DNA of 64,000 nucleotides, from the NCBI GenBank assembly GCA_964384205.1, contig CAYLKS010000008.1:1-64000 (forward strand), read 5' to 3'. The translations under genes were made by a program, and so were the position numbers. This DNA is from CAYLKS01 sp964384205 [NCBI: uncultured bacterium] (GTDB lineage: Bacteria > JAGOEH01). Shown here one piece after another: positions 1 through 9,257 of the stretch. The notes below the pieces were generated by a model. The model was given only the letters and a program-made list of their open reading frames with translations, had not been told where the DNA came from and did no database searches. Numbering within the stretch: position 1 is the first letter of the stretch; the number at the start of each line of letters is the position of its first letter.

Positions 1-110
1 TTATCTTGAGTCAATGCATTAGGGTTAGTTAAATCAAGATAATTATCACTACATTTAAAAAAGATGATAGCTAAAAATAAAAACATAATAAAAAAGTTTA
101 TCTTTTTCAT
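1..110 (-). CDS. SusD/RagB-like outer-membrane lipoprotein, N-terminal fragment cut by the window edge
   Basis: Only the first 36 or so codons lie in the window. They read as a hydrophobic signal segment (MKKINFFIMFLFLAIIFF) followed by K-Cys and then SDNYLDLTNPNALTQD, the C-x-NYLDL-x-NPN start typical of mature SusD proteins. The lipobox residue before Cys is Lys, which is loose but tolerated in Bacteroidota-type lipoproteins. An AGGAGG-like ribosome site sits a few bases upstream of the ATG. The gene begins 16 nt after the stop of the SusC gene, the canonical susC-susD order. SusD binds glycans or peptides at the cell surface above the SusC channel; the substrate cannot be read from this fragment. 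Confidence 0.8.
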   Translation of the reverse strand, partial: MKKINFFIMFLFLAIIFFKCSDNYLDLTNPNALTQD

Positions 111-126
111 ATTCATCCTCCATTAC

Positions 127-1821
127 CTAAAATTTTAATTGAAGGCCAATTAAATAAGTCTTTGCTAAAGGATATAAACCTCTGTCTACACCTCTTGAAA
201 ATAAACTGCCACCAGAAACACCTGGATCATAACCAGAATATTTGGTAAATGTCAAAAGATTATCTGCACTTACATAAATTCTTAATCCATTAATACCAAA
301 TTGTTTCAATTTCTTGCTGTCAAAATTATATCCAATTTCTATATTTTTAACTCTGAAATAAGAACCATCTTCTAAATATAAATCAGAAGGCCTTCCATTA
401 AAATTAGGGTCTCCAAGAACAACTCTTGGAAAATCAGAATTTGGATTCTCACTACTAAATCCATTCAAACATTCTTTAGAGGCGTTCCTGTTATTAGCTG
501 GATTCTTATTCTCTATTAACCATTTTAAACCATTATACATTTTTCTTCCAGTAACACCATGAAATAAAACACTAAAATCAAAATTTTTATATGTACCATT
601 AAAATTTAAACCAAACTCTAAATCAGGTATAGCACTGCCCATATAAACTCTATCATCATTTATAACACCATCTTTATTTGTATCAACAAATTTTACATCA
701 CCTTGTTTTACATTAGGTTGCAATAATTCGCCATTTGAATTTCTATAGTCATCAATTTCTTCCTGACTTCTGAAAATACGTGCTGTCTGATATAAATAAA
801 ATGCCCCAATCTCACTTCCTACAAAAGACTTTGTAGTTGCATTTTCATTATGCTGTACATAACCACCCCAAATAACTTCATCAGCATATCCTAATTTCTT
901 AATTTCATTTTTATAAGTAGAAAAATTCGCAGAAATATTGTATTTAAAATCCCCTGTAAATTTATGATAGATAATAGAACCTTCAAACCCTTTATTTTGC
1001 ATCTCACCAGCATTAGTAACAGGTCCACTCCAAACACCTGTAGATATAGGAATAGGAACATTTACTAACATATCTGTTGTATTTGTGATATAATAATCAA
1101 ATGTCATTTCCAGCTGTTTTTCAAACATCTGTAAATCTAACCCTATATCTTTGGTCTCTGTCTCTTCCCATTTAATACCTAATGCAGGAAAATCTGTAAC
1201 AGATGCTCCTATATAAATATCCTGATTCCTACCAAAAACATAATTCAAAGAAGTTGCATCAACAGATATAGTAGGGATAAAGGCATAATCACCAATTTCC
1301 TGGTTACCTAATTTACCCCAACTTCCACGGATCTTAACATCATTAAAAAATGAACTATAAGGTATGGATTTAAAAAATGATTCATCACTTATTCTCCATC
1401 CTAAAGATACTGATGGAAATGTACCATATCTTTTATCTTCATCAAATCTTGAAGAACCATCTCTTCTTATATTAAATTGAAATAAATACTTATTAGCATA
1501 AGAATAGGAAACTCTACCAAAAAATGATTGCAATCTATTTTCAACTTCACTACCAAATGCGCTAGCATTTTCTGTTCCTGCGCTTAATACTTTTAAATCT
1601 GGAGATGGGAAATTCTCCACAGAACCACCTGTAGATCTACTAAAACCTCTTTCTCTCGAAAATCTAAGTAACATGGTTAAATCATGCTTTCTATATTTTT
1701 TAAAAAATGTAAGAGTATAATCCATAACAGTATGCGTATATCTGGATCTTGTTTCACTCAATATTGCTTTATCACGCTTATCTACATATCCCATCTGATA
1801 AATAGGCTGATAATTTAGCAT
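127..1821 (-). pseudogene. SusC-family TonB-dependent receptor, C-terminal part after a frameshift
   Basis: This frame holds the distal two thirds of a SusC/RagA barrel. The first residues continue the strand pattern that the upstream frame abandons, and the remainder has normal SusC landmarks: a NIRRDGSSRF segment, GTFPSVSLGWRISDE, WEETETKDIGLD, and a C-terminal beta-strand ending in Phe (LIGLQLKF) for outer-membrane insertion. The ATG at its nominal start lies inside what should be mid-barrel, has no convincing ribosome site, and overlaps the end of the N-terminal frame by 7 nt. I therefore read 127-3197 as one roughly 1,000-residue receptor broken by one indel (a lost base or two gained) near 1830-1850, either a real mutation or a sequencing error. 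It is followed by the SusD gene. Confidence 0.85.
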
Positions 1822-3197
1822 AGTAATAATCTAAAACTTGCTGTTAACTGAGTTTTATAAACCAAGCCTTTTAATATTTCATATTCTGCATAAGCTGTTG
1901 CCATCACATGATAAGTGTCATCTTTATTTTCTGTTAATTTGTTATATCCAACAGGATTAGTAGGATCAGGAAAATCCATATTTGACGCAGGTCCGCCAAA
2001 TCCACCAATATTATTTTTATCATATACAGGAACAATTGGGGGCATTGATAATACCTGATATATTGCTTCTGTTCCAGAATCATCATTCCATTCATTTCTT
2101 GTTCTTCCTAATGATAATGATTGTCCAAATTTAAATTTCCCTTTTGTTAAATCTGTATTAACTCTCAATGTCATTTTATCAGCTCCAGTTGCAACAGCTA
2201 TACCATCCTGTTTTGCATACATTCCAGAAATCATATATTTAAAAGATTTAGTACCACCGCTAAGGCTCAAATCATATTTATTAAATGGAGCATCTCTAAA
2301 AAATTCATCCTGCCAATCAACATCCGGAAAAGCAGAAGGATTTTTCTCCCATTCAGTAACAAATTTAGGAACATCAATCCCTGCGTTTTCATTAGCCATT
2401 CTCACAATCTTTATATATTCAGCAGCATTAGCAAGATCCATCTTTTTCCCAAGGTGTTGAATACCATAAGAAGCTTTAAAAGAAATTTGCGGAGCACCTA
2501 TAATTCCTCTTTTAGTATTTACTATTATCACGCCATTTGCCGCTCTTGAACCATAAATAGCTGCTGCTGATGCGTCTTTTAAAATATCAATACTTTCAAT
2601 ATCCTCAGGGTTTACAAAATTTATATCTCCTGGAGCTCCATCTATAATATACAATGGTGCATTATTATTAATAGTACCTGTACCTCTTATCTTTACATAA
2701 GGAGTTGTTCCTGGCTGACCATCATAAACTTCAATATTAACACCAGGTGCCTGCCCCTGCAGTGCTTTAATAGCATTTGTTGTCGGTATTTTTTTTGCCT
2801 CATCTACAGATACAGTCGTAACAGATCCTGTTACATCCATTTTCTTTTGAACACCATAGCCGATTACAACAATCTCTTCACCTTTTATCTCCGAAGGTTC
2901 TAATACAAAATTACACTTCACAGTAACACCTTCTAAAACTTCGATCTCTTTTATCTGTTCCTTATAACCAATGTATAATACTCTTATTTGATATTTACCG
3001 GGCTTTAACCCAACTATCTTATATTCTCCATTTTCATCTGTAGCAGCACCTAAATTAGTTCCAACAACTACTACATTTGCTCCTACTAAAGCTTCTCCAT
3101 TAATATCTTCTATCTTCCCAGAAATTATACCCTGTTCTTGCGCCTGAACTAATGCAAAACTAAACAAAAACATCAACAAAACAAAAAAATTCTTCAT
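1815..3197 (-). pseudogene. SusC-family TonB-dependent receptor, N-terminal part (signal peptide, regulatory-like domain, plug)
   Basis: Residues 1-19 are a signal peptide ending ALVQA-QE. Residues about 24-105 form a carboxypeptidase-regulatory-like beta-sandwich (ISGKIEDINGEALVGANVVV), followed by a TonB-box-like stretch (EEIVVIGYGVQ, about 108-118) and the TonB plug with PLYIIDGAPG and the SusC signature DASAAAIYGSRAANGVI. The barrel begins normally but the frame ends with an unnatural ASFRLLLC. The true continuation is in the -1 frame (see the feature at 127-1821). Together they would import an oligomeric nutrient with TonB energy. A good ribosome site (GGAGAGG) precedes the ATG at 3197. 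If the shift is real the receptor lacks most of its barrel and is dead. Confidence 0.88.
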
Positions 3198-3799
3198 AAT
3201 CCTCTCCTTTTTAAAGTGTACTGTTAATCACAAATTTTAATTTTTCATTCAACAAATTTTCCTCCTTTCTGAAAATAAAACATTTTATAATCTTGCTTTA
3301 AATTAATAAAAAATTTTAGAAAAAAATACCAATAATAAAAAAAATTATATTTAAAAAATATTTCAAAATAATTTTTATATCAACAATATATTGATTTTTC
3401 TGAAAAATATATTATATTAAAAATTTTATTATTATGCAATAATATAATAATTTATTTTATTATTTATATAAAACTTTAAAATACTTTTTACAAAAAATCA
3501 AGTCTTTTTTACTATCTTTTTACTTTTTTTTAGCTTATTATATCTAACATAAAATATAAAATATAAATAGAAAACAAACTTATCATAATAATTACCAAAT
3601 AAACTCATATCTGGATGGAATAAATTTAAAAAATATAACAATTCTCAATGTATGGTTAGCCAAATTCTTTTTATCGATCATTACAACAATAATGGCAATT
3701 CATAACTTATAAAAATCTTTTCTCTACCATAATTTATTGCAACACTATAATCCACAAACTATTAAATAATATATTTTCTATTGTTTTACATTAAGTGAT

Positions 3800-3829
3800 A
3801 AAATCAAAATCCTATTGAATTTTGATTTT
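3800..3829. repeat. 11-bp perfect inverted repeat overlapping the pyrophosphatase promoter
   Basis: AAAATCAAAAT (3800-3810) and ATTTTGATTTT (3819-3829) are exact reverse complements with an 8-nt spacer. The right arm overlaps the end of the predicted -35 element and the spacer of the promoter for the downstream gene. The position suggests an operator for a dimeric regulator. The element lies upstream of the predicted transcript start, so an RNA hairpin for this gene is unlikely. Confidence 0.45.
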
Positions 3830-3843
3830 GAATTTGTTAATAT
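3815..3843 (+). promoter_or_regulatory. Predicted sigma70-type promoter of the CBS pyrophosphatase gene
   Basis: TTGAAT (3815-3820), 17-nt spacer, TAATAT (3838-3843). The expected start near 3850 leaves a leader of about 24 nt carrying an AAAGGTGG ribosome site before the ATG at 3874. Confidence 0.5.
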
Positions 3844-3873
3844 ACAAAAAACTCTAACGGGAAAGGTGGAAAT

Positions 3874-5562
3874 ATGAATATTGAAAAACATAAATTGAAT
3901 CTAAAAGATAAAATCTTAATTATTGGTCATAAAAATCCAGATACGGACTCTATATGTTCCGCAATTGCTTACGCTTATTTAAAAAATAAACTTACCAAAT
4001 CTAACGATTTTATTCCTTGCAGAATTGGGCACTTAAATGCTCAAACCGAGTATATTCTGGCAAAAGCAAAAGTAGACCCGCCTCTATTTATTTCAGATAT
4101 ATATATAAAAGTTAAAGATGTGATGACTTCTGATGTGCTATGTATTAATAATGAATCTCCATTGGTAGACGCTATTAAAATTATGCAAGATAAAAGAGTT
4201 AGAATTGTTCCTGTAAAAAATAATGCAGATAAATTAGTCGGAGTTGTTTCTCTGTTCTCTTTAAACGAGCACCTTCTGAGTGTAACATCTCCAATGGAAG
4301 ATTTAAATGTAAAAATTTCACTACAAAATCTTATTAAAGTTTTAAATGCTAAGATATTATCAGGCAACATAAAAGAAAAAATTTTCGATGCTGAATTTGT
4401 TGTTACTGTAATGGGAACATATTCTTTTATTAATGAAATAAAAAATAAAGATACTAATAAAATTATATTATTTACTTCTGATAGAAATGATATAATTATG
4501 ATGGGAATCGAATATGGGATAAAAATCATTGTAATTACAGGAGGAATAGAACCAAATCCAGATGCAATAAAAAAGGCACAGGAAAATGGTGTGCTTTTGA
4601 TTATTACAGATTTTAATATTACAAGAACTTTGAATCTCGCAAAATTATCCATACCCGCAGGATTTGCTGTGGAACAAGGCAATTTTACAATAAATCAAAA
4701 TTCACTATTATCAGATGCAAAATCTAAACTATTAAGTTCAAAGCTAAGAGGACTCGTTGTTACTGATGATAAAGGAGACATTCAGGGAATATTAACAAGA
4801 AGTAATTTACTCCAAAATATAAAACATAAAATTATTTTAGTGGATCATAATGAAAAAAGCCAATCTGTTGCAGGACTAAGCGAGGCAGAAATATTAGAAG
4901 TAATTGATCATCATAGAATAGGAAATTTTAATACAAATAAACCAATTACCTTCTTTTCAAGACCTATTGGGAGTACATGTTCTATAATTGCATCATTATT
5001 TAAAGAATATAAAATACAACCTCCGAAAAAAATCGCTCTTTTATTATTAGCTGGAATATTAAGTGATACTGTTATTTTCAAATCACCTACATGCACTCAA
5101 GAAGATATTGAACTTGCAAAATGGTTATCAGAAATATGCTCCGTAAACCCTGAAAAATTCGGATATGAAATTTATCAAAAATCATCTAAGTTGCATATTA
5201 TGTCTTCTACAGATATTATAACAAGTGATATGAAAACCTATCACGAAGGGAAAATCGCATTCTCAATAAGTCAGATAGAAGTATTTGAATTTTCTGAAAT
5301 CGATGAAAGAATCAATGAGTTAATTGAAGAACTTAATAAATTACGAAATTCTAATAATTATCTTTTTTCTGCATTAATGGTAACAAATATAACAGAAGGA
5401 GACTCTCTAATAATATATTCTGGAGATTCTTATTTAATTAATCTAATGGGCTTCAAAAAATACTACAACAATAATGTTTATTTTGCAAATGGCATAATAT
5501 CAAGAAAAAAACAACTTGTCCCAACAATTCTATCTCTACTTAAAGAAAGAATAAATGAATAA
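3874..5562 (+). CDS. ppaC: Family II (Mn-dependent) inorganic pyrophosphatase with CBS-DRTGG regulatory insert
   Basis: Hydrolyses cytosolic pyrophosphate to phosphate. Residues 14-65 start the DHH catalytic domain with the metal motif GHKNPDTDS (His19, Asp23, Asp25). A CBS motif (KVKDVMTSDVLCINNESP) follows, then a DRTGG-type domain at about 145-255 and a second CBS motif (GLVVTDDKGDIQGILTRSNL). The chain then returns to the catalytic domain with LVDHNE and DHH (about 345), and ends in a DHHA2 domain of about 170 residues. The 562-residue length fits CBS-PPases, known to be inhibited by AMP/ADP and activated by ATP or diadenosine polyphosphates, so activity should follow energy charge. It is monocistronic, with its own promoter, an overlapping palindrome and a downstream terminator. 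The symbol is given by family only. Confidence 0.93.
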   Translation: MNIEKHKLNLKDKILIIGHKNPDTDSICSAIAYAYLKNKLTKSNDFIPCRIGHLNAQTEYILAKAKVDPPLFISDIYIKVKDVMTSDVLCINNESPLVDAIKIMQDKRVRIVPVKNNADKLVGVVSLFSLNEHLLSVTSPMEDLNVKISLQNLIKVLNAKILSGNIKEKIFDAEFVVTVMGTYSFINEIKNKDTNKIILFTSDRNDIIMMGIEYGIKIIVITGGIEPNPDAIKKAQENGVLLIITDFNITRTLNLAKLSIPAGFAVEQGNFTINQNSLLSDAKSKLLSSKLRGLVVTDDKGDIQGILTRSNLLQNIKHKIILVDHNEKSQSVAGLSEAEILEVIDHHRIGNFNTNKPITFFSRPIGSTCSIIASLFKEYKIQPPKKIALLLLAGILSDTVIFKSPTCTQEDIELAKWLSEICSVNPEKFGYEIYQKSSKLHIMSSTDIITSDMKTYHEGKIAFSISQIEVFEFSEIDERINELIEELNKLRNSNNYLFSALMVTNITEGDSLIIYSGDSYLINLMGFKKYYNNNVYFANGIISRKKQLVPTILSLLKERINE

Positions 5563-5592
5563 GGTTGGGGAAAATAAAAGTTCCCCAACCTT
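5561..5592. terminator. Bidirectional intrinsic terminator between convergent genes
   Basis: AAGGTTGGGGAA (5561-5572) pairs perfectly with TTCCCCAACCTT (5581-5592) around an 8-nt loop. T-rich sequence follows on both strands, better on the minus side. It begins inside the stop codon of the pyrophosphatase gene and lies 16 nt from the stop of the PepD gene. Confidence 0.85.
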
Positions 5593-5608
5593 TATTTAGA
5601 AAATATAT

Positions 5609-7051
5609 TTAAACTTTCTCCAATACAGTAAGCAATAAAGTCCAAAACTTCTCTACAGAAGGTATATTTACTCTTTCATCTGGAGAATGAGGGTTTTGAA
5701 TGGTTGGCCCAAAAGACACCATATCCATACCTTCAAATTTTTTACCAATAATTCCTGTTTCCAAGCCAGCATGGATTGCTTTTATTTCTGGTTTTTTATT
5801 GAATAACTCTTCATAGACTTTTGCCACTAATTTCACAATATTAGACTCAGGATCTGGTTGCCAACCGGGGTATTCAGAAGAATGTGAATATTCTGCATTT
5901 GCTAATTTTGCATTAGCTACAATTTGATTTACTACAGATTCTATCCCATAATCAGCAGAGCTTCTGCTCATTTCAGATATTTCCACATTCCCATCTCTAA
6001 CATCAATAATAGCAAGGTTTGTAGATGTTTCAACAAGTCCTTCTATTGCCTGGCTCATTGCAATTACTCCATGAGGCAAAGAAACCAATAAATTTAAAAT
6101 TCTATTACTATCTTCAACCGATAAACAACTCCCAACATTCTCTTTATAAGTAATTTCTAATGCTAAATCAGGATCTGTATTTTTATAATATTGTTTAGCT
6201 TTTTCAAAAGAATTTTCTAATATTTTAACAATTTCATCCGAACACTTTGCCATTCCTATAACAGCCGTAGCTTCTCGTGGAATTGCATTACGCTTATTGC
6301 CAGCTTTAAACTCTTTTATAACAAATTCATTACTTTTACTTAAATCAAAAAGCATACCCGCTAATAACTTAATAGAATTTGCTCTCCCTGTATTTATATC
6401 CATACCAGAATGTCCGCCCTTAAGTCCGGAAACCTTTATCTCATAACCATCATACATTGTGTCTATAGTTTTAGCTTTAAATGTGATATTTGTATCTTTA
6501 CCACCTGCACAACCTATTACAAATTCGCCTTCTTCTTCACTATCAAGATTAAGTAAAATTTTACCACTTATAAAATCTTCCTTTAATCCAAAAGCACCTG
6601 TCAAACCAGTTTCTTCATCAACAGTTGCCAACACCTCAATAGGGCCTGTTTTTACACCCGGATCTATAACAACAGCTAAAGCAGCAGCAAGACCAATACC
6701 ATTATCAGCTCCTAAAGTAGTTCCATCTGCCTTGATCCAATCACCGTCTCTTACCAATTCTATAGGATCTGTATCAAAATTAAATTTTTTATCTGAATTC
6801 TTCTCGCATACCATATCCATATGAGCCTGTAACACTACTGTAGGTTTCTTCTCCATTCCTTTAGAAGCCGGTTTTTTGATTACTACATTACCCAAATCAT
6901 CCTGTTTATACTCTAAATTATGTTTCTTAGCAAATTCCACCAAAAACTGACTAATCTTTTCCTCTTTTTTTGAAGAACGCGGTATTTGTCTAATTTGATC
7001 AAATATCTCCCATAATTTTTCAGGTTTTAATCCCTGTAAAACTTTATGCAT
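5609..7051 (-). CDS. pepD: Cytosolic non-specific dipeptidase (aminoacyl-histidine dipeptidase), M20 family
   Basis: A 480-residue zinc dipeptidase, full length for PepD. The first metal site is seen in LQAHMDMVCEKN (His77, Asp79), the bridging Asp in TLGADNGIGLAAA (Asp116), and the catalytic Glu region in VDEETGLTGA (Glu146/Glu147). A dimerisation or lid domain occupies roughly 185-380, and the C-terminal HAGLETGIIGKK holds the last metal-ligand region. It cleaves a wide range of dipeptides, completing intracellular peptide breakdown. There is no signal peptide. An AGGAGG ribosome site precedes the ATG and a near-consensus promoter lies 38-65 bp upstream, so it is expressed separately from the long operon that ends just upstream. 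Confidence 0.95.
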   Translation of the reverse strand: MHKVLQGLKPEKLWEIFDQIRQIPRSSKKEEKISQFLVEFAKKHNLEYKQDDLGNVVIKKPASKGMEKKPTVVLQAHMDMVCEKNSDKKFNFDTDPIELVRDGDWIKADGTTLGADNGIGLAAALAVVIDPGVKTGPIEVLATVDEETGLTGAFGLKEDFISGKILLNLDSEEEGEFVIGCAGGKDTNITFKAKTIDTMYDGYEIKVSGLKGGHSGMDINTGRANSIKLLAGMLFDLSKSNEFVIKEFKAGNKRNAIPREATAVIGMAKCSDEIVKILENSFEKAKQYYKNTDPDLALEITYKENVGSCLSVEDSNRILNLLVSLPHGVIAMSQAIEGLVETSTNLAIIDVRDGNVEISEMSRSSADYGIESVVNQIVANAKLANAEYSHSSEYPGWQPDPESNIVKLVAKVYEELFNKKPEIKAIHAGLETGIIGKKFEGMDMVSFGPTIQNPHSPDERVNIPSVEKFWTLLLTVLEKV

Positions 7052-7088
7052 ATTATCCTCCTGTTATTAAAAAGTTTTCAGATACTAT

Positions 7089-7116
7089 ATTATATAGAAA
7101 ATATTTTTATTGTCAA
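7089..7116 (-). promoter_or_regulatory. Near-consensus sigma70-type promoter of pepD
   Basis: On the minus strand TTGACA (7116-7111), 16-nt spacer, TATAAT (7094-7089). The predicted start near 7082 gives a leader of about 30 nt ending in a GGAGG ribosome site. Confidence 0.75.
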
Positions 7117-7170
7117 TTACTTTAAAGGAAAATCTACAATTCAAGAAAAACTCTTTTTACTATTAATGAT

Positions 7171-7656
7171 TTAATATTTTAAATTTAGAATATTCCTCTC
7201 GTATCCTGCCAAATTATTTCTTAATTGTTGTAAACTAATTTTATTTAAATTCTCATTAATTTCTTTATTAAATGTTTCCAATACTCTAATAATTCTTCCT
7301 TTTAATTTCATATAATGTTGTGAATTTTTTTTATTACTTATTATAACAAATAATAAATTAATATAGTTATCTTTTAAATATTTATGTCTCTTAAATAATA
7401 ACAACTTATTATTTCTAAATAATAAAAGTTGTGTTTTCTCTACACTTTCATCATAAATATGAATTATTGTATAATACTTCCCAAAAACAGCAGGGAAAAT
7501 ATGGAGCTTTTTATCTAATAATTGAGTAATTCTCTCCTTACACTCATCATCACAGCAAAAAGAAACTACCTTCTCTGTAACAAAATTCCTGAAATCCTCA
7601 AAATTATCAAAATTGACCTCAAAAAGATTTCTTTCTTTTAAAAAGGAATTAATCAT
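7171..7656 (-). CDS. Divergent PTS EIIA-like protein, last gene of the PTS/V-ATPase operon
   Basis: A 161-residue cytosolic protein that resembles the EIIA(Ntr) protein of the same operon when the two are laid side by side. Both begin with a FLKERNLF / LLKQENIF type helix and a helical stretch. Both then have a strand ending in His (TIIHIYD here, AVPHIRV there; His66 against His67), a LLFVIISNKK / VLLLIAPKTM strand, and C-terminal helices. The Pro before the active His is replaced by Ile and neighbouring residues differ, so phosphorylation is possible but uncertain. Cys34-Cys35 and Cys39 are unusual. The gene overlaps the S41 protease gene by ATGA, so translation is coupled. Assignment is by eye and moderate. 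Confidence 0.5.
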   Translation of the reverse strand: MINSFLKERNLFEVNFDNFEDFRNFVTEKVVSFCCDDECKERITQLLDKKLHIFPAVFGKYYTIIHIYDESVEKTQLLLFRNNKLLLFKRHKYLKDNYINLLFVIISNKKNSQHYMKLKGRIIRVLETFNKEINENLNKISLQQLRNNLAGYERNILNLKY

Positions 7657-9230
7657 TTGCTATTTTTTCTATAAATTTCTGCTAATTTTCTGGCCTCTTG
7701 AAAATATGATAAAATCAGCCTACAATTCTTATTTCTTTTATTAAAAATATAATCAGCTTTTTCTTCTCCCCATTGATATGCAACAATACTTTTAAGAACA
7801 TAATTTTTTAAAATTTCTATATTATTTGTTAATTCTGAAGAATCGACTTCTATATCATTGTCTTTTAAATACTCCACAAATTGCATCATAATAGAATCAT
7901 CAACATGAAAATTCTGTTCAAATTTTTCAAAATTTGTATCCAACGTTGCTTCATTCCATAATTTTTCAGCAAATTTAAATAAAGGCCTCTTTTCATTAAA
8001 AACAATCTCTTCTACAGTATTTGACAAACTCCACCAATCTAATTTATAATCAGGAGAAATTCCTCCGCCACCATATACTTTTCTTTTATTTTTAGTATAA
8101 AAGACCTTAGAACTATCAGCACTTAATGAATCAATATCTTCATAAAAATACTCAAATAACTTTTTAGATTTATATGGTCTTTGAATTAATCTTCCCGATG
8201 GAGTATAATACTTAGCAATTGTCAGCAAAATAGAAGCACCATAACCTAATGGAAATTGTCTTTGCACTAATCCCTTACCAAAACTTCTTGTCCCTATAAC
8301 TAAACCTCTATCCCAGTCCTGTATCGCACCTGCAAAAATTTCTGATGCGCTTGCCGTTTGATGACTAATCAATAAAATCAAAGGAATAACTTTAAAATCA
8401 ATCGAATCTGAAGAATAAAAAATCTCTACAAAATCTTTGCTCCTACCTTTTGTTGATACTATTTCCTGATTACCTTTTAAAAATAAATCTATAATTTTAA
8501 TAGCCTGATCTAATAGGCCTCCTGAATTTGTCCTTAAATCAACAATTAATTGCTTCATTCCCAAAGAATCTAATCTATATAAAGCATCTTTAAATTCAGA
8601 ATAAGTCTGAGTACCAAAAGTAGAAATTTTTATATATCCAGTAGAATCATCTAATAAATAAGCATAAGGAATACTTTTTATATGTATCTTCTCTTTTGTT
8701 ATATAAATAATAGATCTTTTGTCTTTTCTAACAATTTCTAATTTTATTTTTTTATCTTCGCTATTAAGTCTGCTTTTTACTTCTTCAAGAGATACATTTA
8801 TTATACTATGATTATTAATTTTTATAATCTTATCTCCAGGCCTTAATCCAGCTTTTGATGCGGGGGAACCATCAATAGTATTTATTATTGTCAAAAAACC
8901 GCCAATAAAATCATAACTTATACCAATACCGTAAAAATCCCCTGTTATCTCTTCTTCAAATTTTTTTGCTTTCTCAGGAGAAATATATGTACAATGTGGG
9001 TCTAAACTTTCCAAAATCCCATTTATTGCACCTGTTATAATTTTATCAAAAGATACCTCATCAACATAATAATTTTTTACTAACTCAATAGTATTCGATA
9101 ATAATTTTAGTAATTGCCCATCTGTAAGAACATTGCCTTGAGCAGTACATTTTATAAAAAATGTTGAATTAAATAATAAAATAAAACCCAATATAGAAAC
9201 ACCAACTCCAAGTATAAGCTTTTTCCTCAT
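7653..9230 (-). CDS. S41 C-terminal-processing protease (CtpA/Prc type)
   Basis: A membrane-anchored or secreted serine protease of 525 residues. Residues 5-30 are a hydrophobic signal/anchor segment. A CTP-type N-terminal region runs to about 95, followed by a PDZ domain (about 100-170; GSPASKAGLRPGD), and the catalytic domain has TASASEIFAG with Ser294 and GTRSFGKGLVQ with Lys319. Their 25-residue spacing is that of the known Ser-Lys dyad. A poorly conserved 150-residue helical tail follows. Such enzymes trim or degrade periplasmic proteins from the C terminus. It lies in the long operon, 27 nt after the UspA-like gene and overlapping the EIIA-like gene by 4 nt; that placement is unusual and its target is unknown. 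Confidence 0.92.
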   Translation of the reverse strand: MRKKLILGVGVSILGFILLFNSTFFIKCTAQGNVLTDGQLLKLLSNTIELVKNYYVDEVSFDKIITGAINGILESLDPHCTYISPEKAKKFEEEITGDFYGIGISYDFIGGFLTIINTIDGSPASKAGLRPGDKIIKINNHSIINVSLEEVKSRLNSEDKKIKLEIVRKDKRSIIYITKEKIHIKSIPYAYLLDDSTGYIKISTFGTQTYSEFKDALYRLDSLGMKQLIVDLRTNSGGLLDQAIKIIDLFLKGNQEIVSTKGRSKDFVEIFYSSDSIDFKVIPLILLISHQTASASEIFAGAIQDWDRGLVIGTRSFGKGLVQRQFPLGYGASILLTIAKYYTPSGRLIQRPYKSKKLFEYFYEDIDSLSADSSKVFYTKNKRKVYGGGGISPDYKLDWWSLSNTVEEIVFNEKRPLFKFAEKLWNEATLDTNFEKFEQNFHVDDSIMMQFVEYLKDNDIEVDSSELTNNIEILKNYVLKSIVAYQWGEEKADYIFNKRNKNCRLILSYFQEARKLAEIYRKNSK

Positions 9231-9257
9231 TTCTTCCTATATCCTTATTTTATTAGT

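Larger units (their letters stand above)
3198..3873. other. 676-bp divergent intergenic region between the susC gene and the pyrophosphatase gene
   Basis: Very AT-rich spacer separating two divergent genes. On the minus side a second ribosome-site-like run (AGAAAGGAGG at 3270-3261) lies upstream of the real susC site and is followed by a four-codon frame (M-K-N-stop at 3248-3237), of unknown meaning. A weak -10-like TATAAA is at 3289-3284 (minus). Between about 3560 and 3720 the minus strand has short hydrophobic, coding-looking pieces interrupted by stops, perhaps the remains of a gene. The plus-side promoter and palindrome near 3800-3843 are listed separately. I see no tRNA or ORF worth calling. 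Confidence 0.5.

Noticed and set aside
1838-1850. Programmed -1 ribosomal frameshift in the SusC gene
   Set aside because: The sequence around the switch (AGTTTTAGATTATTAC, minus strand) lacks an X-XXY-YYZ slippery heptamer and no downstream pseudoknot is apparent. SusC genes are not known to use recoding.
3237-3270. Four-codon leader peptide (M-K-N-stop) behind an AGAAAGGAGG run upstream of susC
   Set aside because: The spacing to the ATG is about 12 nt, longer than ideal, and the peptide has no codon pattern suggesting attenuation. More likely a chance frame in the leader.
4041-4682. Long open frame on the minus strand inside the pyrophosphatase gene
   Set aside because: It is antisense to conserved catalytic and CBS regions, has no family features and no ribosome site; a shadow of the real gene. 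The same applies to other antisense frames within genes, such as those inside rpoN, the ATPase subunit A gene and pseB.
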